DNA of 64,000 bases from Bdellovibrionales bacterium RIFCSPHIGHO2_01_FULL_40_29 (GCA_001771815.1 MEPU01000002.1:1-64000), one strand, 5' to 3'; positions 34,807 to 44,024 are shown, counted from the stretch's first letter. Program-made: numbers and translations. Notes: generated by a model from the sequence alone, not told the origin.

Positions 34807-37230
34807 TTACTGGCAAGCTTCACAAGCTTCTGGATTCTCCAGGCTGCATGTGATGGCCTCTTCATCTGTATACACTTTCTTTGGCGCTTCGGAGTCTGCG
34901 GTCGGAGCTGCAGCAACTGTTGATTTTTTCACAGTTGTTTTTGTAATTGAAGTGGCCGGTCGAGAGCGAAGGTAATACGTTGTCTTGATCCCTTTTTTCC
35001 AAGCATACATATACATGGATGACAATTTTCCAATAGTAGAACTTTCTTGAAAAAGGTTCAAAGATTGGGATTGGTCAATAAAGGCGCCGCGGGCCGCAGC
35101 CATATCAATCAAAGCCTTCATCGGAACTTCCCAAACTGTACGGTAAAGTTTGCGGATAGCTTCTGGGATTGCTGTGATTTCTTGAATGGATCCCTCGTGC
35201 ATTTTAATTTCATTGCGGAAGTCCTCATTCCATAAACCGTGAGCTTTCAGTTCTTGAACAAGATACTTATTCACTTGCATGAATTCACCAGATAGAGTTT
35301 CACGTTTAAACAAATTAGAAATCTGTGGCTCAGTGGCTTCATAAGCACCAACAATGGAAGCAATCGTTGCCGTTGGAGCAATAGCAATCATCAATGAATT
35401 TCGAAGCCCATATTTCATCATACGTTCGCGAAGAGCGTTCCAGCGTTTTTCATCAGTGGGTTTAACTCCCCATAGATCAAATTGAAATTGGCCCTTGGCC
35501 GCACGTGTTTGTTCAAAATTTGTGTGGGCACCATGCTTTTCAGCCAAATCGATACTTGTTGTTAAAGCATGAAAATAAATTTCTTCTTGAATTTTAGTCG
35601 ACAGAGCCAAAGCCTCGTCAGAATCGAAAGCAAACTTCAATTGAAAGAAAGCATCCTGTAGTCCCATGATTCCTAGACCAACGGGTCTCCAGCGATTATT
35701 GGAGACTGCTGCTGTATCGATGGGGTAAAAGTTGATATCGATCACGCGGTCTAAATACTTCACAGCGGCGCGAACAGTGCGACCTAGTTTCTCAAAATCA
35801 AACTGTCCATCAATAATGTGACGTCCAAGATTGACAGAACCTAAATTACAAACTGCTGTTTCATTTTTTGAAGTCACTTCAAGGATTTCGGTGCATAAGT
35901 TTGAAAGATGGATCACGTTTCCAGGCTGACCTGTTTGGTTGGCTTTAACGTTAGAAGCATCTTTAAATGTCATCCACCCATTGCCAGTCTGAGCCAATGT
36001 TTTCATCATACGTGAATACAGGTCTCGGGCTTTGATTTGTTTCATGTACATCTTTTTTTCTTCGGCCTCGATGTAAGATTTTTCAAACTCATCACCATAA
36101 ATATCGCAGAAATGAGGCACAACATTAGGATCAAAAAGCGACCAAAGACCATCAGTTTCTACACGCTTCATAAATAAATCAGGAACCCAGTTTGCAATAT
36201 TGATATTGTGGGTGCGTTTTGCGTCGTCGCCGGTGTTGTCGCGAAGCTCTAGGAACTCTTCGACATCAGCATGCCAGGTCTCAAGATAAACACAGGCAGC
36301 ACCTTTTCGCTTGCCACCTTGATTGACTGCAGAAACAGATGAATCCAAAGTTTTTAACCAAGGAATAATTCCGTTGCTGTGGCCATTAGTGCCTTTGATC
36401 AATGAGCCACGAGATCTGATGCGGTGATAAGCCAAGCCAATACCGCCCGCAAATTTTGATAAAAGAGCTATATCCGTATAGCGGTCATATATAGAACGCA
36501 AATCATCGTCTGGAGAATCCAGCAAATAACAAGAACTCATTTGCGGACGCAAAGTCCCAGAATTGAATAGGGTTGGGGTTGATGGCATGTAATCATGAGA
36601 AGAAATCAATTTATAAAGTTCGATAGCTTCAGCCGGAGATTGTGCCAATCCGCAAGCCACACGCATAAAGAAATACTGAGGTGTTTCAAAAACCTGGCGA
36701 GATTTTGGATTTTTTAAAAGATAACGATCATAAACTGTTCGCAGTCCAAAATATTCGAAGCGATCGGTGCGGTAGTGCTCAATGGCTGCGCATAACTCCG
36801 CCTTGTGTGTCATGACAAACTGATGAGTTCCTTCTGCTAATAAGCCATGGGTAAAGCCAAAGTTTACTGAATCAGCAAAGGAATCAATTTTCAACGAGCG
36901 CACTTCCTCTTCGATATATGTCGAAAGTAAGCGAGCTGCCAATCGAGAATACTCGGGATCTTCACCGATAAGAAGAGATGCCGTCTGAATACAGAGATTA
37001 TCGAGTTCTTTTGTCGAGGCGCCATCATAAAGACCGCTAATGGCTTTTGTAGCCACGCGAAGTGGATCAACAGAAGTTAAACCTTGGCAACACCGGGTCA
37101 CGCGCTCGACAATCTTTGTGACATCAACGGGCTCAAGCGAGCCATCTCTTTTTTTAACCCGCATAACATGGGCTGTAGTGAGTGTTGGTGAGTGCGTGCC
37201 GACTAAGGCTGATGTCGCTTGAATTTCCAT
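34807..37230 (-). CDS. nrdA: Ribonucleotide reductase class Ia alpha subunit
   Basis: 807 aa from ATG at 37230, after a GGGGGG ribosome site; 21 more in-frame upstream residues look non-coding. An N-terminal ATP-cone (MRVKKRDGSLEPVDVTKI, about 20-37) predicts dATP feedback. Active-site Cys in QMSSCYLLDS, NLCTEILEV, and CNLGSVNLG. The tail ends CEACQ, the mobile CxxC pair reduced by thioredoxin. Predicted control by the CTAGATCTAG palindrome upstream (see the regulatory entry). A predator that raises dNTPs for multi-chromosome filament growth would need strong supply; that is inference. Confidence 0.96.
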   Translation of the reverse strand: MEIQATSALVGTHSPTLTTAHVMRVKKRDGSLEPVDVTKIVERVTRCCQGLTSVDPLRVATKAISGLYDGASTKELDNLCIQTASLLIGEDPEYSRLAARLLSTYIEEEVRSLKIDSFADSVNFGFTHGLLAEGTHQFVMTHKAELCAAIEHYRTDRFEYFGLRTVYDRYLLKNPKSRQVFETPQYFFMRVACGLAQSPAEAIELYKLISSHDYMPSTPTLFNSGTLRPQMSSCYLLDSPDDDLRSIYDRYTDIALLSKFAGGIGLAYHRIRSRGSLIKGTNGHSNGIIPWLKTLDSSVSAVNQGGKRKGAACVYLETWHADVEEFLELRDNTGDDAKRTHNINIANWVPDLFMKRVETDGLWSLFDPNVVPHFCDIYGDEFEKSYIEAEEKKMYMKQIKARDLYSRMMKTLAQTGNGWMTFKDASNVKANQTGQPGNVIHLSNLCTEILEVTSKNETAVCNLGSVNLGRHIIDGQFDFEKLGRTVRAAVKYLDRVIDINFYPIDTAAVSNNRWRPVGLGIMGLQDAFFQLKFAFDSDEALALSTKIQEEIYFHALTTSIDLAEKHGAHTNFEQTRAAKGQFQFDLWGVKPTDEKRWNALRERMMKYGLRNSLMIAIAPTATIASIVGAYEATEPQISNLFKRETLSGEFMQVNKYLVQELKAHGLWNEDFRNEIKMHEGSIQEITAIPEAIRKLYRTVWEVPMKALIDMAAARGAFIDQSQSLNLFQESSTIGKLSSMYMYAWKKGIKTTYYLRSRPATSITKTTVKKSTVAAAPTADSEAPKKVYTDEEAITCSLENPEACEACQ

Positions 37231-37262
37231 ATTCCCCCCGATTTTAAGGTAAAGTAAGCCCT

Positions 37263-37286
37263 CAAAACTTCCCCTCAGAAGTTTTG
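37263..37286 (-). promoter_or_regulatory. 9-bp inverted repeat near the nrdA promoter
   Basis: A perfect inverted repeat, CAAAACTTC then six bases then GAAGTTTTG, lies about 33-56 bp before the nrdA ATG. It could be an operator or a leader hairpin. A possible minus-strand promoter (TTGAAA at 37317-37312, TAATGC at 37295-37290, spacing 16) would start RNA inside it, so an operator is slightly more likely. Confidence 0.4.
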
Positions 37287-37427
37287 AAAGCATTAAGTCT
37301 AGTTCTCATTTTTTCAAGAAAATTTATTTGACCGTTCTAGTCAGTTCGTTGGAGTGAAATCTTGACTAAAGGTCAACTTTTCTCATCCGTGTCGTAGTGC
37401 AAGCTCCAGTTGATCCGCATTTCAATA

Positions 37428-37443
37428 ACACTAGATCTAGTGG
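37428..37443 (-). promoter_or_regulatory. Candidate NrdR box upstream of nrdAB
   Basis: The 16-mer ACACTAGATCTAGTGG contains a perfect 14-bp palindrome and agrees with the NrdR consensus acaCwAtATaTwGtgt at 13 of 16 positions. NrdR represses ribonucleotide reductase operons. The box lies about 200 bp before the nrdA start; paired boxes are usual and no clear second one was found, so the call is tentative. Three more CTAG-containing half sites scatter toward the gene. Confidence 0.4.
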
Positions 37444-37737
37444 TTCCATCACTCAGCCTCATCAATAAGGCCTATTCTTTCTTGAAATTAGGTTGAATCT
37501 TTTTTTTGAAACTTTCAAACAAAAAATAAATTTTTTTTATGGTCATGCCTAAAAAAAGATCAGATGCTGTGCGAAAAAATGAAATTTGCTCGATCAAAGT
37601 CCGGCTTATTTTCTCTCTCGAGAGTTCGAGTCAAGACCTTAGTTTTGGCAATAATAATTTCACTTTTTTTTAGAAGCAGAGTTGAAATGCTCGTATTTCT
37701 TAAATTTTCTGTCATGTGCTTTTTCTTCATTCATTTT

Positions 37738-38733
37738 TTACGAAGTTTGCACGATTCGAAGCTGCATCTGATTAAAAAGCTGGCGATCAATTTCTGTCTG
37801 AGGAATCCAACAGCAACTTTGAAATGTCTTTGAACGGCGCAGTTCATCAATAATAGCTTGGTGTGTTCCCATTTTATTTGCAGTCCACTGCGGAGCTACT
37901 AACTCTTCCCAGCGCGATGCAAATGCAGCTAAACGATGAACAGCTATTTGAGGTTTCAAGTATGATAAAAATAATTTCACTTTTTCTGTATAAACTTCTT
38001 GAGTGATAGGTTCAAAATTTCCGGCACGATACCAGGTCTCGAGATCTGTATTCTTGAGAACATGAAGGTTATGCAATTTAACATTAGTGATCGGAAGTGA
38101 GTTGCAAATCCGAGCAGATTCAATAATTTGAGCATCGGTCTCATTCGGAGAACCAAAAATAAGATGGATTCCCAAATCGACTGCTGTCGATTCACTTATT
38201 TTAGCAATGGCTTTTAGAGAATCTTGGGCCGTATGCCCGCGCTGCATGAATTCCAAATGCTCGTCAAAAAAACTTTGAACGCCAAGTTCGACAGAAACAA
38301 ATGATTTCAGATAATACTCTTGCCATAAATCAAGAACAGCTTTTGAAACGCAATCGGGACGCGTTCCAATTACAAACCCTTTGACGAAGTCATGCTTGAG
38401 CGCAGTTTCAAAACGCTCGCGAAGAACAGGTATTTTGGTGAACGTATTCGTATAGGCCTGAAAATAAACCAAATACTTTTCAGCTTTGTAACGTTTTTTG
38501 ATCAGGCCATGAAATTTAAGTATTTGCTCATCCAAAGACATTTCAAAAGATTCTTCTCGTGCAGCCGAGCCCCAAACATCACAAAAACTACAGGTTTTCA
38601 TTCCCTTTAAGCCCATGCGATTAGGGCAATCATCCACAATACTAACAGGAATTTTATAAACTTTATCGTTAAAAATTCTTTTGTAGTGTTCTGAAATCGA
38701 ATGATAGGGTAGCCCGGTCCAACCTTTTTCCAT
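37738..38733 (-). CDS. Radical SAM protein of the YhcC (TIGR01212) family
   Basis: 331 aa from ATG 38733; an upstream TTG would add 13 residues. The Fe-S motif is split as in this family: DDCPNRMGLKGMKTCSFCD (about 33-51), with Cys spaced C-x11-CxxC. Further on, VELGVQSFFDEHLEFMQRGH is the SAM-binding helix region. GLPYHSISEHYKRIF near the N terminus is characteristic. Function of YhcC proteins is not established. It faces away from the MnmD-like gene with an 18-nt overlap with the GTG start region. Confidence 0.85.
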   Translation of the reverse strand: MEKGWTGLPYHSISEHYKRIFNDKVYKIPVSIVDDCPNRMGLKGMKTCSFCDVWGSAAREESFEMSLDEQILKFHGLIKKRYKAEKYLVYFQAYTNTFTKIPVLRERFETALKHDFVKGFVIGTRPDCVSKAVLDLWQEYYLKSFVSVELGVQSFFDEHLEFMQRGHTAQDSLKAIAKISESTAVDLGIHLIFGSPNETDAQIIESARICNSLPITNVKLHNLHVLKNTDLETWYRAGNFEPITQEVYTEKVKLFLSYLKPQIAVHRLAAFASRWEELVAPQWTANKMGTHQAIIDELRRSKTFQSCCWIPQTEIDRQLFNQMQLRIVQTS

Positions 38734-38750
38734 AGAAGGGGTAATATAAA

Positions 38751-39488
38751 GTGACTTCGACGTTTGAAGCAAGCGGCTTTCAGATTATAACAACAAATGA
38801 TGGTAGCCCCACCTTGTTATCCAAAAAACTCCAAGAGAGCATGCATCACTCCGCAGGAGCCGCAACAGAGACCTGGTATATTTATGGGTCCGTTCTCGAG
38901 AAAGCCTTGTCCCTAGAGGAACCTCTGCGCATTTGCACAGTTGGATTAGGTTTGGGATATATTGAAATGGCCTGGGCTGCTTTGGAACATCATCAGACGT
39001 CATTAGACACTTTCGAAATTGTGGAGTGTTTAAAATCGAGCTTTCAGGATTGGTTTCTAAGTTCTGATGAAGACCCAGCTGCGATCCACCACATGGCGTG
39101 TGCAAAGCTTTTGCAAAAACAAAAAAGTCTGCAGACAGTCCATGATATCAAAGTCCAACTTCGCAAGAATCCACCCCGATTTCATGGCAGTATTTTGGAT
39201 TTTTCAGAAACTCAAAAATGGAATGTGATTTGTTTTGATGCGTTCAGCAAGAAAAGTAGCGGAGATCTATGGACTCCAGAATTTTTAGATACTTTTTTAC
39301 GCGAGTTTACAGATAAAAACTGTGTTTTTACAACTTATGCCTGCACAGGCACATTGAAACGAGCGCTTTTAAATCATGGGTTTCAATGGATAGAGCGCCC
39401 AGGCTTTTCAGGAAAGCGAGACTCAACCTTGGCTATCCGGGGATCAGTTATGTCTCGTGCTTTCCAAACTTTTTCACATAGTCAATAA
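38751..39488 (+). CDS. MnmD/MnmC-N-like methyltransferase (DUF752)
   Basis: 245 aa, GTG start. The SAM-binding loop is ICTVGLGLGYIEMAW (about 61-75) and the distinctive end is TYACTGTLKRALLNHGFQWIERPGFSGKRDSTL, as in the N-terminal half of MnmC. That half methylates the 5-aminomethyl group of U34 in tRNA. It lacks the FAD oxidase domain of MnmC, so it resembles standalone MnmD-type proteins. Convergent overlap of 41 bp with the GYF-PilZ gene. Confidence 0.78.
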   Translation: MTSTFEASGFQIITTNDGSPTLLSKKLQESMHHSAGAATETWYIYGSVLEKALSLEEPLRICTVGLGLGYIEMAWAALEHHQTSLDTFEIVECLKSSFQDWFLSSDEDPAAIHHMACAKLLQKQKSLQTVHDIKVQLRKNPPRFHGSILDFSETQKWNVICFDAFSKKSSGDLWTPEFLDTFLREFTDKNCVFTTYACTGTLKRALLNHGFQWIERPGFSGKRDSTLAIRGSVMSRAFQTFSHSQ

Positions 39489-40239
39489 TGGCAGCCTTGG
39501 CTTCATCATTGATTTGTAAAAACTTAAGCCCAATATATCCATCAATTCCGGAATAAATAACTTCAGCCGTGACATGAAGGGGTTGAAAAAAATGAGGACT
39601 ACTGATTTGCCCCTCAACCGTATCGCCAATTTTTAAATCCAGAACTTCTGTAAATCCCATGCCACCTTCGCTGATGGTGACGACCTTGACATGGAGTTGT
39701 CCGCCCTTATCAGAAGATCCCGTAAAATTAGCCAAGATAGGAACTCGAGGATGCTTTCGGCGCGACAAACCCAAGCGCTCAATAATATCTGGGTAGGCAT
39801 AGACATCCGTCCACTCTTTAGTTTTTGGGTTCTGGATGGAAATCGCAGAAATGTTTTTCTGTTTAGAAATGAATGCCAGTAATTCTGTTTTTGTCATCAA
39901 CGGTTGATCAACAAAGCTTAATTGAACACGGTATAATGCTGTGTCAGTAAAAGTTTGTGCAAATGTATTTTCATCAGGAGTCGGATTTGATGACTCCGAG
40001 GTTTTCGCGGGTGACGAGGGCATCACAGATTTTGCCGTGGTGTGTTCCATTGTGATTTCTTGAGGGATTGCGGCCTCGGTCTGCCATTTTGTAGATTTGA
40101 TCCATTCGGTAAGACCGCGTTTCCAAACCAAGGTGTTTTCCATATTCATTTCACCTAAATTACCTAAGACAGTCTCAAGCGCATCATCTGTAAATGGACC
40201 TTGGATTTGACCTTGAAATTGCAAAAACCATTTCACCAT
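39448..40239 (-). CDS. GYF_2-PilZ domain protein, probable c-di-GMP effector
   Basis: 263 aa. The N-terminal GYF_2-type domain reads KWFLQFQGQIQGPFTDDALE with LVWKRGLTEWIKS (about 3-50). A Ser/Pro/Thr-rich linker follows (about 60-100). The C-terminal PilZ domain (about 155-258) has RRKHPRVPI (RxxxR motif) and a weakened second motif TISEGGMGF for DxSxxG, so c-di-GMP binding is probable but not certain. It starts three nt after the patatin gene stop, so they share a transcript. c-di-GMP governs the predatory cycle in Bdellovibrio. Confidence 0.82.
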   Translation of the reverse strand: MVKWFLQFQGQIQGPFTDDALETVLGNLGEMNMENTLVWKRGLTEWIKSTKWQTEAAIPQEITMEHTTAKSVMPSSPAKTSESSNPTPDENTFAQTFTDTALYRVQLSFVDQPLMTKTELLAFISKQKNISAISIQNPKTKEWTDVYAYPDIIERLGLSRRKHPRVPILANFTGSSDKGGQLHVKVVTISEGGMGFTEVLDLKIGDTVEGQISSPHFFQPLHVTAEVIYSGIDGYIGLKFLQINDEAKAAIIDYVKKFGKHET

Positions 40240-40242
40240 TGT

Positions 40243-41346
40243 TTATCCTAACTCAAAAAAATTATAAATGGAATCCTTGGCGGTCAAGGCATCCTGATAT
40301 CCCATATCAATCAGTTGCCGACAAAACTGCGGATTAAAAAGCAGGTAACTTAAAATTTCGCTGGCTTCATCTAAATGTCCAAAGGTGGATATCGTCATTC
40401 GCAAAAGTCGTGGTAAATGATGGGCTTGGTGGCGAGCAATTTCACCAATATCTTGGGATGGTGAAATGCAAATCGCTTTAATATTCTTAAGATTTTGGCT
40501 TTGTCGTATATTGGGATCAGCTAATTGCACCAATTCATTGATGCGCTGAATTCTTAAAACATCTTGTTCGACAGAATCCAGCAAGACCGCATTAAGAAGT
40601 GTATTTAAAATCCGAATCATCGAAGGCTGGCCCTCTATTTTAGAGCGGGTTGTTTCAGAATTTAATTGGTTGCGAACTCCAATCACAAAAAGCTTTGTAG
40701 CCCCCATTCGAATGGAAGGACTGCAAGGGGTATTATTTCGAACACATCCATCGCCATAATAGCTTGTGCCTATGGCAATGGGCGGAAATAACATAGGAAT
40801 CGCGGAAGACGCCATAATATGACTCGGTGTGATCTCACAGAGTTCGGCTTTACGACGACTTTCCATCCAGGTTACCGATTTGGTATTGCTCTGAACAAAG
40901 CTGATGGCCGCATTTAAATCGTAATTATTTGCTGTGATAATCAGTGAATCCAGCAGTTTCTTATCTATGTTTTTTTGAATTTTAGAAAAATCACAATTTT
41001 TTTCAAGCAATTGCCGCAGCGGAGACGTGTCCAGAATAGCATTGAGCTTTTTTTCACCCAAAAGACCCAATGAAAATTTATTGAGTGATAAAAAATCAGT
41101 CTTAAAAACATGCTCCGAAGTCATCTGGGACCACAGATAAATCAATTTCTCAACAGCCACGTCGAACTGCTCGATTTCGCTGGCTAATTTAGCGCTATTA
41201 ATAGCTCCGGCGCTAACTCCTGATAGAATTTGAAAGGGGTGTTCTACTTTTTCTTTTTTCAAAAGCTCGGCTAAGCCTTTAAGAACTCCAACTTGATATG
41301 CTCCACGTGCTCCGCCGCCAGACAAAATAAGCGCTGTTTTACCCAT
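40243..41346 (-). CDS. Patatin-like phospholipase
   Basis: 367 aa from ATG at 41346 (MGKTALILSGGG); an upstream start adds 12 residues. Oxyanion loop GGGARGAYQVGVL (8-20), nucleophile elbow SGVSAGAIN (GxSxG), and the catalytic Asp in YGDGCVRNNTP. The oxyanion and Ser-Asp dyad are complete, so it should be an active lipid acyl hydrolase. It has no signal peptide. The downstream GYF-PilZ partner could control it in response to c-di-GMP; this is inference from the 3-nt spacing. Confidence 0.9.
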   Translation of the reverse strand: MGKTALILSGGGARGAYQVGVLKGLAELLKKEKVEHPFQILSGVSAGAINSAKLASEIEQFDVAVEKLIYLWSQMTSEHVFKTDFLSLNKFSLGLLGEKKLNAILDTSPLRQLLEKNCDFSKIQKNIDKKLLDSLIITANNYDLNAAISFVQSNTKSVTWMESRRKAELCEITPSHIMASSAIPMLFPPIAIGTSYYGDGCVRNNTPCSPSIRMGATKLFVIGVRNQLNSETTRSKIEGQPSMIRILNTLLNAVLLDSVEQDVLRIQRINELVQLADPNIRQSQNLKNIKAICISPSQDIGEIARHQAHHLPRLLRMTISTFGHLDEASEILSYLLFNPQFCRQLIDMGYQDALTAKDSIYNFFELG

Positions 41347-41561
41347 AAAAAATAGCGTAAGGATATTCTCATTCAGAGTCAAACCGAGGTCTGGTTATCA
41401 TGTGGTGACTAACATTTTTTGCAACTCTTAAAATGAGACATCGATTTCAATTCTCGCTCTGAGAATACCCTCGAAATAACTCAGGATTTTCCAAGGGCTT
41501 TCCGGGAGAGTCTGGCCTCTGTTTTGTACTTCTGTAATGCAAGACAATGAAGGAGTTAGTT

Positions 41562-42164
41562 ATGTATCAAAACAAGATGAACCGCCCCAGCGACAAAATG
41601 ATCTCTTTTTGCATGTTTGTTGTTTTGTGTGCCGTCAGTTTTTCCTGTGCAAAAAAGCCTTCTGGTGTTCGTGCTGTTAAAAAAACAGAGTCTGTGAATA
41701 TGAGCCCAGCTATATCCAACCAATCCGAGCAACAGGCCCAGGCTCAAAACATCATGTATAAGCTTTCCACTGTCAGTACTCCAACAATCACCTCGTCGGG
41801 ACACACTGTAGATTCGGATCTGCAAACCCCTGATTTGGACTATTTGCCTATCACGACAAGTCATGAAAATGGCAACCTCTATTCTGAAGGATCTTATACT
41901 GACGCTAAACGGGGAGCCCGCGTTCTTATTCAGGCAGAATGTTTTGGTTCAGATTGCTATAAATATCTTTTGTTAGTGACTGTGGTTAAGAATAATCTGG
42001 CGCTGTATCAAACGGCAGCACTTTCGTTCAAAGACGACTGTCGTTTCTATACGATCAGCATGGCTCAAGGTGTTGGAAACTTTTTCCAGAGTATTGATGA
42101 ACTTGACTCGTATACTCAATCCAAAAATTACCTTCCTAAAAACGATTGTCTCAGCGAGGAATAA
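41562..42164 (+). CDS. Lipoprotein-like secreted protein, unknown
   Basis: 200 aa from ATG at 41562; AAGGAG sits seven bases before it inside a longer reading, so the later start is preferred. Signal segment MISFCMFVVLCAVSFSCAKK with a lipobox-like SFSC. The mature part is Ser/Thr/Gln-rich (about 35-90) followed by a beta-rich domain with a pair of Cys (ECFGSDCYKYLL, DDCRF). No family recognised. Confidence 0.62.
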   Translation: MYQNKMNRPSDKMISFCMFVVLCAVSFSCAKKPSGVRAVKKTESVNMSPAISNQSEQQAQAQNIMYKLSTVSTPTITSSGHTVDSDLQTPDLDYLPITTSHENGNLYSEGSYTDAKRGARVLIQAECFGSDCYKYLLLVTVVKNNLALYQTAALSFKDDCRFYTISMAQGVGNFFQSIDELDSYTQSKNYLPKNDCLSEE

Positions 42165-42180
42165 TCTTTAGGCTCAGGTG

Positions 42181-42822
42181 ATGTACGAATTCCTGCAATC
42201 CCTTCTTCATATAGATGCCACGATTAATTTATGGGCCCAAACTTGGGGCCTTTATCTTTATTTAATACTCTTTCTGATTATATTCGCCGAGACAGGTCTG
42301 ATTGTGACGCCTTTTTTGCCGGGTGACTCTTTGCTCTTCGCCGTTGGAGCACTGGCTGCTACCTCAACGGCTTTTGATATTAAAATTTTAATTCCACTTT
42401 TAGTGAGCGCCGCCCTGCTAGGGGATTCATTAAATTTTATTGTTGGGAAAAAATTTGGTCGTCGCCTTTTCGAGAATGAATCTCGACTCTTTAAGCGTTC
42501 ATACTTGATGAAAACCGAGTTCTTTTATGAAAAACATGGAAATAAGGCCGTTTTTATGGCTCGGTTCTTTCCTATTCTTAGGACATTTGCTCCATTTGTA
42601 GCGGGCCTTGGGCAGATGCCGTATCGAACATTTGTGTCGATGTCGATATTGGGGTCAATCTGTTGGATCAATAGCTTTACTTTGACTGGCTACTTTTTTG
42701 GTCAAATTCCAGTCATTCAGAAAAATTTTACAGTATTAGTCATGGCTCTTGTACTTTTGCCAGCGGTGCCAATTCTTATAGCGTTTTTCAGATCCATTTT
42801 AAATAAATACCGAACTCAGTAA
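42181..42822 (+). CDS. DedA family membrane protein
   Basis: 213 aa from ATG 42181, polytopic. Family signatures: FAETGLIVTPFLPGDSLLF (about 38-56) with the essential acidic residue, and FMARFFPILRTFAPFVAGLGQMPY (about 124-147) with the conserved F-x-R-x-x-P-x-x-R pattern. DedA/DUF-SNARE-like proteins translocate undecaprenyl-phosphate or other lipids and support membrane potential. Ends in a hairpin terminator overlapping its stop. Confidence 0.9.
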   Translation: MYEFLQSLLHIDATINLWAQTWGLYLYLILFLIIFAETGLIVTPFLPGDSLLFAVGALAATSTAFDIKILIPLLVSAALLGDSLNFIVGKKFGRRLFENESRLFKRSYLMKTEFFYEKHGNKAVFMARFFPILRTFAPFVAGLGQMPYRTFVSMSILGSICWINSFTLTGYFFGQIPVIQKNFTVLVMALVLLPAVPILIAFFRSILNKYRTQ

Positions 42823-42840
42823 CCTCGGTATTGTTTTATT
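42806..42840 (+). terminator. Intrinsic terminator after dedA
   Basis: Stem AATACCGA / TCGGTATT (eight pairs) with an 11-base loop, followed by GTTTTATT. The stem begins inside the last codons of dedA. Confidence 0.65.
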
Positions 42841-42925
42841 ACAAAAAGCATGGCACCTTCATTGCTGTTTGCTAAGCCGAAAGCCCAGTTGGGCCATAAT
42901 GAAACCATTTTACGGGGGTAAAATA

Positions 42926-43996
42926 ATGAAGAAGTTAATCGTTGTTGCAATCGCAGCTATCACGGTATCTGCAGTAGCACAAACAACCAGCACAACAGCT
43001 CCAATTGCACCAGCAACAGAAACTGCTGCACAACCAGCAACAGCACCTGTCGCTAAAAAGAAAAAAACAGTTAAAAAAACTGCAGTACCAACAGCTGTTG
43101 CTCCAGCAACATCTTCAATGGTTCCAGCAGTGGCACCAACATCTTCAGTCGCTCCGGCTGTTGAAAATCCAACAACTTCTACAGCACCTGCGGCAACATC
43201 AACAACTGCAGCACCTGCAACTGAAGAAGGAAAAAAATGGTCTGTCGCATTGGTTCTTCAAGCCTCTGCAACTAACGAAGCAATGAAACAATTAGGTTCT
43301 TCAGAAGTTTCAACAATCAACTATGTTGGCGCTGGATACAAACTAAACAAAACTGACAAAGTTGGAATTCGCCAGTATTTCTCTTATGCGACAACTCCAA
43401 ACAAAGCGAATCGCGTTGAGCAAGAGCCAACAGTTCTGACTTTTGGAACTAAAATGGCTGGAATTTTTGGTTCAGATGAAATTGCTCCTTCAGTTTGGTA
43501 CTATATTCCTAACAATGGTTTAACTCGCGCCTACAATACAGATGAAACAATTTCTCATAACGGAATTCTTCGTTTAGATGCTGAGATCGCATGGACATTG
43601 AATCCTAAATGGACTGTTTCTTACTATTTAAATCCTCGTCAATCTATGGTTGCTAAGCAGTCATTTGTTGACCGTGACGGCAAAACACAATCAATTGAAG
43701 CAGATTCTCGTTTAATTCATTACGGATATGTTTATTACAATGTATCTGATGCTATCCAACCTTATTCATATGTTGGTATGGATCACCGTGCTCGTACTGA
43801 GACATTCACTTCACACAGTGACAGTGCTTTATTAGGCATTGGCGCTAGCTTTGTTATGGCTGGTGGAAAGTTCGTCTTGAATCCAGAAATTGCAAACACT
43901 GTTGGCTTGAAAAGCAAAGGCGTAACAGTTGCGGCTCCACGTTGGTTGCAATCAGATGATTTAGAATACGTTTTAACTGCTGCTATGTCTTACTAA
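42926..43996 (+). CDS. Outer-membrane barrel with Ala/Pro/Thr-rich linker
   Basis: 356 aa from ATG 42926 (GGGGGT ribosome site). Signal peptide ends VSAVAQ. Residues about 20-95 are Thr/Ala/Pro/Val repeats with one basic patch (KKKKTVKKT), then a barrel-like domain (WSVALVLQASATNEA, NYVGAGYKLNKTDKVGIRQYFSY, LNPKWTVSYYLNPRQSM) ending in a terminal aromatic strand (VLTAAMSY). The linker could cross the periplasm or peptidoglycan. A strong terminator follows. The alternative-frame reading of the repeats is a shadow. Confidence 0.75.
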   Translation: MKKLIVVAIAAITVSAVAQTTSTTAPIAPATETAAQPATAPVAKKKKTVKKTAVPTAVAPATSSMVPAVAPTSSVAPAVENPTTSTAPAATSTTAAPATEEGKKWSVALVLQASATNEAMKQLGSSEVSTINYVGAGYKLNKTDKVGIRQYFSYATTPNKANRVEQEPTVLTFGTKMAGIFGSDEIAPSVWYYIPNNGLTRAYNTDETISHNGILRLDAEIAWTLNPKWTVSYYLNPRQSMVAKQSFVDRDGKTQSIEADSRLIHYGYVYYNVSDAIQPYSYVGMDHRARTETFTSHSDSALLGIGASFVMAGGKFVLNPEIANTVGLKSKGVTVAAPRWLQSDDLEYVLTAAMSY

Positions 43997-44024
43997 TCAG
44001 TCTATTAAAAAGTTATTCTTAAAC

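Larger units (their letters stand above)
37231..37737. other. Long intergenic control region between nrdA and the radical SAM gene
   Basis: About 500 bp upstream of nrdA, unusually long for this compact segment. It holds the NrdR-like palindrome and the 9-bp inverted repeat described separately, a perfect CTCTCGAGAG palindrome (37615-37624), and T- and A-rich runs. A short reading from ATG 37539 (about 44 codons, VMPKKRSDAVRKNE at the start) has no supporting ribosome site. I see no tRNA-like or other RNA gene in it. Confidence 0.5.

Noticed and set aside
37539-37673. 44-codon reading in the nrdA upstream region
   Set aside because: No ribosome site, overlaps A- and T-runs, and no recognisable family.
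43005-43286. Gln/Leu-rich reading in the barrel gene linker
   Set aside because: A frame shadow of the Ala/Pro/Thr repeat region.
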